Shown here: positions 1 through 8,342 of the stretch, one piece after another
How positions within the stretch are numbered: the stretch's first letter is position 1
Layout: each line of letters begins with the position of its first letter
Source of the DNA: Paenibacillus urinalis
Lineage (GTDB): Bacteria; Bacillota; Bacilli; Paenibacillales; Paenibacillaceae
Length of the DNA stretch: 64,000 nucleotides
Assembly (NCBI RefSeq): GCF_028747985.1
Contig: NZ_CP118108.1
Span: 5,244,001-5,308,000, forward strand
Reading direction: 5' to 3'
Made by a program: the position numbers and the translations under genes
The notes under the pieces: generated by a model
The model's input: only the letters and a program-made list of their open reading frames with translations
What the model was told of the DNA's origin: nothing
Database searches by the model: none

Positions 1-1
1 G

Positions 2-1366
2 AAGGCACAAGGCATTGACTCCGTCTGGATTCCCCCAGTTACGAAGGGCTCTTCGCCTGAAGACACGGGATATGGAGTATATGACTTATACGATCTCGGT
101 GAATTTGATCAAAAAGGGAGCGTTCGAACCAAGTACGGAACCAAAGCCGAGCTGCTCGAAGCACTGGCCGCCTGTATGCAGAACGGCATAGCCGTTTACG
201 TCGATCTGGTTATGAACCACAAGGCCGGAGCCGATGCAACGGAGCGCTTCAAAGTCATTGAAGTCGATCCTAACAACCGGACGAAGGATATCTCCAAGCC
301 GTTTGAGATTGAGGGCTGGACCAAATTTGATTACCCTGGACGGGGTGACAAGTATTCCAGCTTCAAATGGAATCATACTCATTTCAACGGCACAGATTAT
401 GATGCCAAGACGAATCGGACCGGCATATTCCGCATGGCAGAAGAAGACAAGGCCTGGAACGAGAATGTTGACGATGAATTCGGCAACTATGACTATCTCA
501 TGTTCGCTAACATTGACTACAGCATCCCTGAGGTCAGAGAGGAAATGATCCGCTGGGGCAAATGGCTCATCGACACTTTACAGTGCAACGGTTTTCGTCT
601 GGATGCCATCAAGCACATCAACCATGAATTCATCAAGGAATTCGCTAAAGAGATGATCAACAAACGCGGACAGGATTTCTACATTGTCGGTGAGTTCTGG
701 AAGCCCGATCTAGCGGCCTGTCAGAACTTCCTGGACACGGTCGATTACCAGATTGACTTATTTGATGTATCTCTCCACTATAAGCTGCATGAGGCCTCCC
801 AGGCTGGAAAGAACTTCAATCTCAGCACGATCTTCCAGGATACACTCGTTAATACTCATCCGACTCATGCGGTAACGTTCGTTGATAATCATGACTCTCA
901 GCCGGAAGAGGCACTGGAATCATGGATTGATGATTGGTTCAAGCAGAGTGCCTATGCGCTGATTCTGCTGCGTCAAGGTGGATACCCTTGTGTATTCTAC
1001 GGTGATTATTATGGAATATCCGGAGAGCACCCGATTCCTCCGAAGAAGGATGCGATTGATCCTCTGCTTCATGCCAGATATCACTATGCCTATGGTCCAC
1101 AGGAGGACTACTTCGACCATCCGAATACGATTGGCTGGGTACGACGCGGGGTCGCCGAGTTTCCTCATTCCGGTTGTGCCGTCGTTATCGGCAATGGTGA
1201 AGAGGGCAAGAAGCACATGAAGGTAGGCTCGGAACGGGCCGGACAGACCTTTATTGATATTACGGGCAACCGGACAGATCAGATCAAGATCGGCAAAGAC
1301 GGCTTTGCCGACTTCCCTGTGAACGGTGGAAGCGTATCGGTATGGGTTGAAGCATCGAACAATTAA
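2..1366 (+). CDS. Cytoplasmic-type alpha-amylase (GH13), 5' end missing
   Basis: The reading frame is open from the first bases of the window, so the N-terminus lies outside; about 454 residues are visible. All four GH13 signature regions can be read: DLVMNH (region I, about visible residue 68), GFRLDAIKHI with the nucleophile Asp near 201, GEFW with the acid/base Glu near 231, and FVDNHD near 298. The long insert between regions I and II and the absence of any C-terminal starch-binding domain resemble the intracellular AmyA/AmyS-type alpha-amylases, which hydrolyse internal alpha-1,4 bonds of maltodextrins. Whether a signal peptide exists cannot be seen. A hairpin terminator follows at 1402-1442, shared with the convergent glycosidase gene. 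Confidence 0.93.
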   Translation, partial: KAQGIDSVWIPPVTKGSSPEDTGYGVYDLYDLGEFDQKGSVRTKYGTKAELLEALAACMQNGIAVYVDLVMNHKAGADATERFKVIEVDPNNRTKDISKPFEIEGWTKFDYPGRGDKYSSFKWNHTHFNGTDYDAKTNRTGIFRMAEEDKAWNENVDDEFGNYDYLMFANIDYSIPEVREEMIRWGKWLIDTLQCNGFRLDAIKHINHEFIKEFAKEMINKRGQDFYIVGEFWKPDLAACQNFLDTVDYQIDLFDVSLHYKLHEASQAGKNFNLSTIFQDTLVNTHPTHAVTFVDNHDSQPEEALESWIDDWFKQSAYALILLRQGGYPCVFYGDYYGISGEHPIPPKKDAIDPLLHARYHYAYGPQEDYFDHPNTIGWVRRGVAEFPHSGCAVVIGNGEEGKKHMKVGSERAGQTFIDITGNRTDQIKIGKDGFADFPVNGGSVSVWVEASNN

Positions 1367-1401
1367 TCCGCTAATTGGATAGAACATGCTTACCAAATTA
1401 C

Positions 1402-1442
1402 AAATCCCCTGCCCTCTAACGTTATGGAGAGGCAGGGGATTT
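1402..1442. terminator. Bidirectional terminator between amylase and GH4 gene
   Basis: The inverted repeat has arms AAATCCCCTGCC and GGCAGGGGATTT around a loop of about 17 bases. It sits between the convergent ends of the amylase and GH4 genes, with T/A-rich flanks on both sides. Confidence 0.75.
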
Positions 1443-1476
1443 ATGTTATTTAATTTTGGAACAGCTTCTTGGCCTA

Positions 1477-2775
1477 TTATTTGAATGCCGGCAGCCAGTC
1501 ACCGTGAGCTTCAATCAAGTCATCACACAGGGAAGTAATATCGTCCAAGGACAGCTCAGCAGCTGTATGTGGATCAAGCATCGCTGCATGATAGATATGC
1601 TCCTTCTTCTGAGTTACCGCTGCTTCAATCGTCAGCAGCTGGGTGTTGATGTTCGTACGGTTCAGTGCAGCAAGCTGAGGCGGCAGATCCCCGACATAGG
1701 TCGGCGTAATTCCAGAGCGGTCTACCAGACACGGCACTTCAACACAAGCCTCCTTCGGAAGGTTCGTAATGAGTCCGGTGTTCATGACATTACCGCCAAT
1801 CTTGAACGGATTGCCTGTCTCCATCGCTTCCATGATGTATGAGGCATATTCGGCAGATCTTGTATGCTCAATACTTTCGCTGGCAAATATTTTGTCTCGC
1901 ATTTCCTTCCAGCCATTAATCTGGTTAACACAGCGGCGCGGGTACTCATCCAGCGGTATGTTGTATTTGTCGATGAGCTCAGGGTAGCTCTTCTTAATAA
2001 AGTAGGGATGATATTCTGCATTATGCTCTGAAGATTCTGTTACATAGTAGCCAAACCGAAGCATCAGCTCAAACCGCACCATATCATGATGCTTCTCCTT
2101 CTGCTTCTCAGCCGCCCGGCGTTTAATCTCCGGATACAGATCCTTGCCATCCTTCTTCACTTCAAGCAGCCAGGCCATATGGTTGATGCCGGCAATCTTC
2201 GATTCTACTCCTGCCGTATCCATCTCCAGTGAGCGGAACAGATCGGATACGCAGTGCTGTACACTATGGCAGAGTCCAACCGTCTTGATGCCGCCAACTG
2301 TATTCATAACATTCGTAAGCACGGCCATCGGATTGGTGTAGTTCAGGAACCAAGCGTCCGGGCAGACCTCCTGCATATCGCGGGCAAAATCCAGCATCAC
2401 CGGAATCGTCCGAAGATTACGGAAGATTCCCCCGATCCCCAGCGTATCCGCTATCGTCTGGCGCAGACCATATTTCTTCGGAATTTCAAAATCAGTGATC
2501 GTACACGGATCATAGCCGCCGACCTGAATTGCATTAATGACGTATTTGGCACCGCGAAGTGCTTCTTTGCGGTCATGATAGGCGATGATTCGGCAGGTGC
2601 TGCCGAGCGTTTCCTTTATGCTGTTAAGCAGCCGCTCGGAGTCCCGCAGCCGCTCTTCATCAATATCAAACAGAGCAAGCTCGAAATCCTGCAAAGCGGG
2701 TGTTGTCATCACATCGCCAAGTACATTTTTGACAAAAACGGTGCTCCCCGCACCAATGAATGTAATTTTGGACAT
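1477..2775 (-). CDS. Family 4 glycosidase (NAD/Mn-dependent alpha-galactosidase or alpha-glucosidase)
   Basis: The 432-residue protein has the GH4 architecture. A Rossmann NAD site (ITFIGAGSTVF, residues 4-14) is followed by FLNYTNPM (Asn148, substrate contact), GLCHSVQ (Cys169) and GINHMAW (His199); Cys and His are the usual metal ligands. These enzymes cleave glycosides by an oxidation-elimination mechanism using NAD and a divalent metal. GLCHSVQ fits the MelA-like alpha-galactosidase branch better than the 6-phospho-glycosidase branch, but specificity cannot be fixed by eye. It is divergent from an AraC-type regulator at 2981, which is the likely controller. The start has a good site, GGGAGGCAG, upstream of ATG. 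Confidence 0.88.
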   Translation of the reverse strand: MSKITFIGAGSTVFVKNVLGDVMTTPALQDFELALFDIDEERLRDSERLLNSIKETLGSTCRIIAYHDRKEALRGAKYVINAIQVGGYDPCTITDFEIPKKYGLRQTIADTLGIGGIFRNLRTIPVMLDFARDMQEVCPDAWFLNYTNPMAVLTNVMNTVGGIKTVGLCHSVQHCVSDLFRSLEMDTAGVESKIAGINHMAWLLEVKKDGKDLYPEIKRRAAEKQKEKHHDMVRFELMLRFGYYVTESSEHNAEYHPYFIKKSYPELIDKYNIPLDEYPRRCVNQINGWKEMRDKIFASESIEHTRSAEYASYIMEAMETGNPFKIGGNVMNTGLITNLPKEACVEVPCLVDRSGITPTYVGDLPPQLAALNRTNINTQLLTIEAAVTQKKEHIYHAAMLDPHTAAELSLDDITSLCDDLIEAHGDWLPAFK

Positions 2776-2980
2776 TTTATCTGCCTCCCATAGTCAGCAA
2801 CCGCTGTATTGAATACAGCCTAACTATACGCCTGGGCAAGGGTAGGAGGACATAGAATAGTCCAAGATAAACATGTCATAATCCCAGTTGATTGATTAGA
2901 GACATGAATACGATTAGAGACGCTTTGCCCCTGTTATTTGGTATAATACAGCTATATATGTGAGAAGGGGATATCATACA

Positions 2981-3814
2981 ATGCCAATTAACGAAGTCCA
3001 TTTTACCCTTCAGGATTCGCAGGAGAAGATGGAGCTCCGCATGGATTTCTTCGGCCTGCAGGAGTGTGAACCAGGGCACAGCTGGGGTCCGGGTCTCCGA
3101 GATGCCTACATCCTCCATTACATTCATAATGGATATGGGAGCTTTCGCTATGAAGATCAGACGGTTCGGCTTGGTCCAGGAGAGGGATTTGTCATTTTCC
3201 CAGATGAACGTATCCACTATACCGCCGATGAAGAGGACCCCTGGACTTATTCCTGGATCGGTTTCAGAGGAATATATGCCAAATCCCTGCTGCAGCGCGG
3301 AAGCTGTACGCCAGGGCATCCCATTTATTCAGCTGCATCCGGAACCGGTTTCTCTTCTTTCTATAATGATCTCATTAACGTTCGTCATCATGCCGGTGGA
3401 GATGTTCATAGTCTGGGTATTCTGTATAAAGTGCTGGGCGATCTCATACGTAGTGCTCCTGCTCCTACTGCCTACCATAAGTCCTCCCCTTCACGGGACA
3501 GCTATATTCGGAAGTCGATCCGCTTCATTGAGAACGGGTACAGTCAGAAGATGACAATTCAGGATATTGCAGAGGCCATCGGCCTTGACCGCACCTATCT
3601 GTCAGGTATCTTCAAGGAGCATTTTGGCGTATCGCTTCAGTCCTATCTGCTGGAATACCGGATGAGACGGGCCGCAGAGCTGCTTCGTAATCCGGAGCTG
3701 TCGATCAGTGATGTCGCCCACTCCGTAGGCTATAACGATGCCTTCTTATTCTCCAAGATGTTCAAGAAGAAGCAGGGCCATTCTCCCCGCCATTATCGGC
3801 AGCTGCTTAAATAA
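2981..3814 (+). CDS. AraC-family regulator with N-terminal cupin
   Basis: The 277-residue protein has an N-terminal sugar-sensing cupin-like domain (HSWGPGLRDAYILHYIHNG and GEGFVIFPDERIHY are typical of AraC-type arabinose-binding domains) and a C-terminal double HTH (TIQDIAEAIGLDRTYLSGIFKEHFG, then SISDVAHSVGYNDAFLFSKMFKKKQG). The start at ATG 2981 is preferred over GTG 2960 because AGAAGGGG lies just before it. A TATAAT hexamer at 2942-2947 lies about 40 bp upstream. The divergent GH4 gene suggests that it activates alpha-galactoside use; that link is inferred from position only. Confidence 0.9.
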   Translation: MPINEVHFTLQDSQEKMELRMDFFGLQECEPGHSWGPGLRDAYILHYIHNGYGSFRYEDQTVRLGPGEGFVIFPDERIHYTADEEDPWTYSWIGFRGIYAKSLLQRGSCTPGHPIYSAASGTGFSSFYNDLINVRHHAGGDVHSLGILYKVLGDLIRSAPAPTAYHKSSPSRDSYIRKSIRFIENGYSQKMTIQDIAEAIGLDRTYLSGIFKEHFGVSLQSYLLEYRMRRAAELLRNPELSISDVAHSVGYNDAFLFSKMFKKKQGHSPRHYRQLLK

Positions 3815-3854
3815 TGATCGTAAATGACGCCCTTGCTGGCGTATCACACAAAAA

Positions 3855-3876
3855 GGCCTGTCTACATAGACAGGCC
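3855..3876 (-). terminator. Terminator of the LCP gene
   Basis: The hairpin has nine-base arms GGCCTGTCT and AGACAGGCC around ACAT. On the minus strand it is followed by TTTTT, so it ends the LCP transcript; the AraC gene converges on it from the other side. Confidence 0.85.
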
Positions 3877-3883
3877 CTTCATA

Positions 3884-4945
3884 TTATGGTGTTTGCTCTT
3901 CATCCTTTTCCGGATCCATCAGCTGATCGCTGGTAATGGATGCATCTGTCCAGTTATCGACTAATTGCTGCGCGTAGTCCAGCTTCTCGTCGTCCAGCAT
4001 GTAGTACCAGGCCCCATCGCTCTTGCCGCTTCCCTCCAGCATATAACTGGTCATCTGCGGAACAGCTTCCTTATCATAGAGCAGCTTGCCAAGATCCAGG
4101 ATAAAGTCTGAGGTCATATCTGTCTTCATGTTGCTGCTCGCAATAGACAGAATTTCTGGAATCTTGGTGATATTTCCGATCTGCAGCATCCGTTCTGCTG
4201 CCGCTTTGAGAAAGATACGCTGGCGCTCCGTCCGCTTGAAGTCGGAATCCTCACGGTACCTTACATAATTGAGTGCATCCTCCCCTGTATAGATGGGCTT
4301 GTTCGCCTCAATATACAGTGGAATATGGTACTTGTACTTGTTCTGAATCGGTTCTGTGATAGGAAGCTCGACACCACCGAGGGCATCGACCACCTCGACA
4401 AGCGCATTAAAATTCACTTTTGCATAATAATCTACGTCGGTTTCCAAGAGCTGCTCAATGGTCTCCACACTCATCTTGGCACCGCCATAGGCATAAGCCG
4501 CATTCACTTTATCTCTTCTATCTCTCCCGGCAATCTGCACATAGGAGTCACGCGGGATCGACAAGAGCAGCATCCGGTGATCCTCTGGACGAAATACGGC
4601 GTAGATCATCGTGTCGGATCTGCCGACATCCCCTTCGCGCTCGTCTACACCAAGGAGAAGCATGCTGAACGGTTCCAGCTCCTTCTCTTCTTCTGTCACA
4701 GCGGGTCCAGTAACTTCATCAAGCGGTTCATAAGAATCATCGAGTGCCGTCTTGACCGGCTTCTCTACGAACAGCTGCAGTGCTGCCCACCCCAGCTCCT
4801 TATGAAAAATATAAGCGAATGAGCCGACTAACAGCAGGATAATAAAAGAGACAATTAATGGCTTTTTCGTCTTCTTCTTCGCTTTTTTGTTCTTGCCGGC
4901 TTTCTTACGGTTGCTCCGTGTCAACGGGTATTCAAGATCGCTCAT
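3884..4945 (-). CDS. LytR-CpsA-Psr (LCP) family wall-polymer ligase
   Basis: The 353-residue protein starts with a very basic cytoplasmic segment (KKAGKNKKAKKKTKK) and one membrane span near residues 29-46. The extracellular LCP domain begins at MLLLGVDEREGDVGRSDTM and includes LLSIPRDSYV, DKVNAAYAYGG and the Arg-rich LNYVRYREDSDFKRTERQR. The family transfers undecaprenyl-linked anionic polymers such as teichoic acids onto peptidoglycan at the outer membrane face. The ribosome site GAAAGGAG before the ATG is strong. The gene is alone, with its own terminator, and faces away from the adaA operon. Confidence 0.93.
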   Translation of the reverse strand: MSDLEYPLTRSNRKKAGKNKKAKKKTKKPLIVSFIILLLVGSFAYIFHKELGWAALQLFVEKPVKTALDDSYEPLDEVTGPAVTEEEKELEPFSMLLLGVDEREGDVGRSDTMIYAVFRPEDHRMLLLSIPRDSYVQIAGRDRRDKVNAAYAYGGAKMSVETIEQLLETDVDYYAKVNFNALVEVVDALGGVELPITEPIQNKYKYHIPLYIEANKPIYTGEDALNYVRYREDSDFKRTERQRIFLKAAAERMLQIGNITKIPEILSIASSNMKTDMTSDFILDLGKLLYDKEAVPQMTSYMLEGSGKSDGAWYYMLDDEKLDYAQQLVDNWTDASITSDQLMDPEKDEEQTP

Positions 4946-5252
4946 CAGCTTCTCCTTTCTTCACTATCTTTTTTGTCGACGTAATATATATCATTTTTAA
5001 TAAAATTTGATGTTTTTGGTCAGATTTTGATTCGATAACTCATCTAATATACTACAGATTTCCATATTAAGGAATGTTCATTTCACAGAATGTCGAAATC
5101 TTGCTCTCCTATTTCTATAACGTGCCTTTTAGGAAGAATGTTGCCTATAATGTGATTTAGCAGGATCAATTTCATCCTTTATTAAAGCGACAAAAAAGAT
5201 ATCATGAAATTGATTCAGACAAAAAAAGATTTGGATATGGAGGATGATGATT
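4946..5252. other. AT-rich intergenic region with promoters of LCP and adaA genes
   Basis: This gap of about 300 bp separates divergent genes. It holds TATAAT at 5146-5151, about 95 bp before adaA, without a clear -35 hexamer, and AT-rich sequence next to the LCP gene. No ORF, RNA gene or riboswitch was recognised. Confidence 0.5.
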
Positions 5253-5816
5253 GTGAGGGATCAGGAGCTGTTTGACAAAGTGTATGCTGCGATACTTGCG
5301 CGAAGCGACCGGTATGACGGCATTTATTATTCCGCGATCAAAACGACGGGCATCTACTGCAGACCCTCCTGCCGCTCCAGAACGCCGAAGCCGGAAAATG
5401 TCACTGTCTATTCCACCATTCAAGAGGCGGAGCGCAGCGGATATCGAGCCTGTAAGAGGTGCCAGCCAAATAAGCACGAGCTCATTAACCCTGATGCCGA
5501 TATTGCAGAACGGGTTACCCGCTATATCTACGCACACTACAGAGAGCCGCTTACTCTTCCTCAGATCGCTGAAGCGCTCAGTATCAGTCCATATCACATG
5601 CAGCGGGTGTACAAGAGAGTTACCGAGATATCACCGGCTCAGCAGCTGCAGTATGTCCGCATTGAGTATGCGAAGGAACAGCTGAAGTTCACTGATTCAG
5701 AGATTCAGGATGTAGCATTAAACGTAGGCTTTAGGAGCGTCTCGCACTTTATCCATGTTTTTCAGAAGAGAACAGGAGTCACACCCCAGCAGTACCGTAA
5801 AGGGGATATCACATAG
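5253..5816 (+). CDS. adaA: AdaA-like methylphosphotriester-DNA methyltransferase / AraC activator
   Basis: About 187 residues. The N-terminal Ada zinc domain shows GIYCRPSC and CKRC, giving Cys36, Cys40, Cys67 and Cys70, which match the four zinc cysteines of Ada; the first is the methyl acceptor. An AraC-type double HTH follows (LTLPQIAEALSISPYHMQRVYK, and IQDVALNVGFRSVSHFIHVFQK). Methylation from DNA phosphotriesters converts the family into a transcription activator of alkylation repair. GTG at 5253 is preferred to ATG 5244 because GGAGG (5239-5243) would touch the ATG but lies nine bases before the GTG. The next genes, adaB and alkA, form the expected adaptive-response operon. Confidence 0.93.
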   Translation: MRDQELFDKVYAAILARSDRYDGIYYSAIKTTGIYCRPSCRSRTPKPENVTVYSTIQEAERSGYRACKRCQPNKHELINPDADIAERVTRYIYAHYREPLTLPQIAEALSISPYHMQRVYKRVTEISPAQQLQYVRIEYAKEQLKFTDSEIQDVALNVGFRSVSHFIHVFQKRTGVTPQQYRKGDIT

Positions 5817-5853
5817 AGGTTATTCATTTTGAACAGATGAGGAGGTATACCGT

Positions 5854-6402
5854 ATGGAGACCGTTTACTGGGCAGAGCTCAGACATTCTTTATTTCAAAA
5901 TCAGACAATGTATATAGCCGCAACAGAGAAGGGACTGTGCAAAGTGACCTGGCCTACAGATTCGATGGAGGTGCTGATGAGCTGGATTCACCGCCGTTTT
6001 CCACAAGCAGATATTGTAGAGAGTTCTGAGAAGCTCGCGCCCTATGTCACTCAGCTGAACGAATATATGAATGGAGCAAGACAGAGCTTCAGTCTGCCGC
6101 TGGATCTGAGAGGTACGGAATTTCAGAAGAAGGTATGGCAGGCGTTACAGCAAATTCCCTTTGGCGAAGCGCGCAGCTATTCCGATATTGCTCACGGGAT
6201 TGACCGCCCGCAAGCAGTTCGTGCCGTTGGTACGGCAAACGGGGCGAATCCTGTGCCCATGATCGTACCCTGCCACCGTGTCATTGGTAAGAACAACACA
6301 CTGACGGGGTTTGCAGGTGGATTGAAAGTAAAGGAAGCACTTCTTAATTTGGAGGGATATCATGGATATACCGCAGCAGGACATGCCCGGTTCCAATTCT
6401 AA
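5854..6402 (+). CDS. adaB: Methylated-DNA--protein-cysteine methyltransferase (Ogt/AdaB)
   Basis: The 182-residue suicide enzyme removes O6-methyl from guanine. The active-site motif VPCHR is at residues 138-142 with acceptor Cys140, preceded by FQKKVWQALQQIPFGEARSYSDIA (the HTH and recognition region) and followed by GFAGGLKVKEALL. It lies 37 bp after adaA behind GAGGAGG. Its 3' end overlaps the start of alkA by 41 bases, so the last 13 or so residues are read from the start region of the next gene; translational coupling is likely. Confidence 0.95.
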   Translation: METVYWAELRHSLFQNQTMYIAATEKGLCKVTWPTDSMEVLMSWIHRRFPQADIVESSEKLAPYVTQLNEYMNGARQSFSLPLDLRGTEFQKKVWQALQQIPFGEARSYSDIAHGIDRPQAVRAVGTANGANPVPMIVPCHRVIGKNNTLTGFAGGLKVKEALLNLEGYHGYTAAGHARFQF

Positions 6403-7324
6403 AGTGGAGTTCTATCCTGGAGATATTCGCTTCAAGCTGTCTCTGCCGGAGCTGTTTAACTATGAAGAAATTCTGTATTATTTGAACCGTTCCAAGCTGG
6501 AATGTCTGCATCAGGTGGATCAGGGGAGGGTATATAAACTGATTAGAGTTAAGGAAGCGGAAACCATGCTTCCGTTTCAACTGGAGTATGATCAAGAGGC
6601 ACATGCGTTGAATGTTCAATCCCTGCTCGAAACACCGCTCCTTGCTGAGGAATGCCAAGCAGCAGCTGCCTATATAACCGAATGGCTGGATCTGGACAGA
6701 GATCTCACTCCTGTGGAGACACTTGTCGCGTCTGACCCCATTCTCTCGAAATTCCCTGAATCGTTACGAGGACTCCGTATCGTTGGTGTTCCTGATCTAT
6801 TCGAGGCTTTATGCTGGGCAGTGCTCGGACAGCAGATCAATCTGACCTTTGCTTATACATTAAAACGCCGGCTTACCGAGACTTATGGCGAGCGTCACCA
6901 ATACGGAGAGCGGACGTACCATCTCTTCCCGACGCCTCAGTCCATGCTGACAGCATCCGTACAGGATCTGAAGGAGCTGCAGATTACGACCAAAAAAAGC
7001 GAATATATATTGGATCTGGCCAGGCGGATAAGCAGCGGTGAGCTCCAGAAAGGTGGCCTTATTGCTTCGGGATACTATGAGGCCGAGCAGACACTCATCT
7101 CCATTCGCGGGATCGGCCCCTGGACAGCACATTATGTGCTGATGCGCTGCCTGCGTGATCCCGCTGCCTTTCCTATCGGTGATGCCGGACTTCATGCTGC
7201 GCTGAAGCGGCAGCTTGGTCTCAGCGTGAAGCCGACTCCTGATCAGATCCGGGAGCTGTTTAAGCCTTGGGCAGGCTATGAAGCCTACGCCGTCTTCTAT
7301 CTATGGCGAACCCTTACGTTGTAG
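6362..7324 (+). CDS. alkA: AlkA-type DNA-3-methyladenine glycosylase II
   Basis: The 320-residue HhH-GPD base-excision glycosylase has a helix-hairpin-helix near residues 245-262 (ISIRGIGPWTAHYVLMR) and the catalytic Asp at 274 in FPIGDAGLHAAL. The N-terminal 110 residues correspond to the TBP-like AlkA_N domain. It releases alkylated purines and pyrimidines from DNA. It is the third gene of the adaA-adaB-alkA operon; the start overlaps adaB and has TTGGAGGG eight bases upstream. In Bacillus the same three functions form the adaptive response, so induction by AdaA is expected by analogy. Confidence 0.94.
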   Translation: MDIPQQDMPGSNSKVEFYPGDIRFKLSLPELFNYEEILYYLNRSKLECLHQVDQGRVYKLIRVKEAETMLPFQLEYDQEAHALNVQSLLETPLLAEECQAAAAYITEWLDLDRDLTPVETLVASDPILSKFPESLRGLRIVGVPDLFEALCWAVLGQQINLTFAYTLKRRLTETYGERHQYGERTYHLFPTPQSMLTASVQDLKELQITTKKSEYILDLARRISSGELQKGGLIASGYYEAEQTLISIRGIGPWTAHYVLMRCLRDPAAFPIGDAGLHAALKRQLGLSVKPTPDQIRELFKPWAGYEAYAVFYLWRTLTL

Positions 7325-7332
7325 GTCACTCA

Positions 7333-7367
7333 TTTTGATCTTTTTGATCTTTTTGATCTTTTTAATT
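7333..7367. repeat. 9-bp tandem repeat (TTTTTGATC x3-4)
   Basis: Three near-perfect copies of TTTTTGATC plus a degenerate fourth lie between the convergent ends of alkA and the ArsR gene. No hairpin is obvious; this may simply be replication slippage. Confidence 0.8.
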
Positions 7368-7373
7368 ACACTT

Positions 7374-7709
7374 TTAATCCTCTTTCAAACGCTCTTCCTG
7401 TTCTGCATATCGCTTCAGCATCGTGAGCTTGTTATCCCAGAACCGCTCATAATAAGACAACCAGCGCTTCAGCTCGGTCAGAGGCTCGGTATCCAGTCGA
7501 TACCTGGTCTCGCGTCCAACCTTGCGGTCCTTCACAAGCCCGGCATCAGCCAGCACACGCAGGTGCTTGGATACGGCGGTTCGGCTGATGGGAAACCGCT
7601 CACTGATGGCACCAACCGGCATCTCCCCATGACTTAGTAGATGAAGCAAATCCCGGCGGGTAGGATCTGCAATCGCTTGAAAGACATCATGCTTAGGTGC
7701 AGCTGACAT
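7374..7709 (-). CDS. ArsR-family HTH regulator
   Basis: This 111-residue winged-helix protein has a typical ArsR core (DPTRRDLLHLLSHGEMPVGAISERFPISRTAVSKHLRVLADAGLV, read in two parts) and a C-terminal WLSYYERFWDNKL helix common in regulators paired with AHSA1 proteins. No CxC metal motif is present, so it is probably not a metal sensor. It is the second gene of a two-gene unit with the SRPBCC protein 5 bp upstream, with TTTGGAG overlapping that gene's end. Direct repeats over the promoter at 8160-8206 are candidate operators. Confidence 0.88.
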   Translation of the reverse strand: MSAAPKHDVFQAIADPTRRDLLHLLSHGEMPVGAISERFPISRTAVSKHLRVLADAGLVKDRKVGRETRYRLDTEPLTELKRWLSYYERFWDNKLTMLKRYAEQEERLKED

Positions 7710-7714
7710 GAATG

Positions 7715-8128
7715 CTACGCTCCAAACTGAGCTGCCAGCTTGCTAAGAATTCCACTCCAGCCGCCTGACATCCGGTCACGCACTACGCTGTGATCTTCGC
7801 CGAAGGAGGTCTTCTCGTCCAAGGTCCAGCCGCCGTGGGTAAGTGTGAATTCCGTCTGCCCATCCTTCTCAGCAAGCTCAAAGGTAATGAGCCAATCCTT
7901 GTCCCATGTGAAGCTGAGCCGATGCGGCGGTTCGAGTTCAGTCACTTTGCACTGCGAATTTCCCCACGGTCCTGCCTGAAGTTGAAATTCATGCCCCAGC
8001 ACGGGCTCAAAGTCATTTGGCATAAACCAGGCAGCAATACCGTCGGCCGTTGCCACTGTACTCCACACTTTCTCGATGGGCGCATCGATAACGATGGTCT
8101 TCTGAATATCCGGCAAAGTTTGCGTCAT
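7715..8128 (-). CDS. SRPBCC / AHSA1 domain protein
   Basis: The 137-residue protein has the START-like AHSA1 pattern: IVIDAPIEKVWSTVATADGIAAWFMPNDFEP at the N-terminus, LSFTWDK in the middle, and GWSGILSKLA at the C-terminus. The fold forms a hydrophobic cavity; substrates of this bacterial branch are mostly unknown. Fusion or pairing of AHSA1 with ArsR is common, which suggests that a small molecule bound here may relate to the regulator's signal, but that is inference. GAAGGAG precedes the ATG. Confidence 0.87.
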   Translation of the reverse strand: MTQTLPDIQKTIVIDAPIEKVWSTVATADGIAAWFMPNDFEPVLGHEFQLQAGPWGNSQCKVTELEPPHRLSFTWDKDWLITFELAEKDGQTEFTLTHGGWTLDEKTSFGEDHSVVRDRMSGGWSGILSKLAAQFGA

Positions 8129-8159
8129 TTAATCTCTTCTCCTTCACTATTCTCGGGTT

Positions 8160-8206
8160 AAATTTCTCTCAGATTATAAGTGTGTTCAAATTCTCTCATG
8201 ATTATA
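8160..8206 (-). promoter_or_regulatory. Direct repeats over the AHSA1-ArsR promoter
   Basis: Two 19-bp near-copies lie at 8160-8178 and 8188-8206, 28 bp apart. Read on the minus strand, each starts with TATAAT followed by CATGAGAG or CTGAGAG. Overlap with the likely -10 region 30-80 bp before the AHSA1 gene makes them candidate ArsR operators. Confidence 0.45.
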
Positions 8207-8342
8207 TGACACCTTTTGGTTTCATGTAAAGGGAAACCTTATAGTTTCATTTTCCAATTTATGAATCTTCGTTTGTTCATGATAAAATGGGAATATTGAA
8301 CATGGGATCATCATCCCGCCAGAATAAGGAGATGAGAAATAG

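Noticed and set aside
2254..2793. 179-codon open frame on the plus strand across the GH4 gene
   Set aside because: It is an antisense shadow of a well-supported GH4 gene, lacks a ribosome site and has no protein-like motifs.
7333..7367. TTTTTGATC repeats as a regulatory site
   Set aside because: They lie between convergent gene ends, have no dyad symmetry and look like simple slippage.
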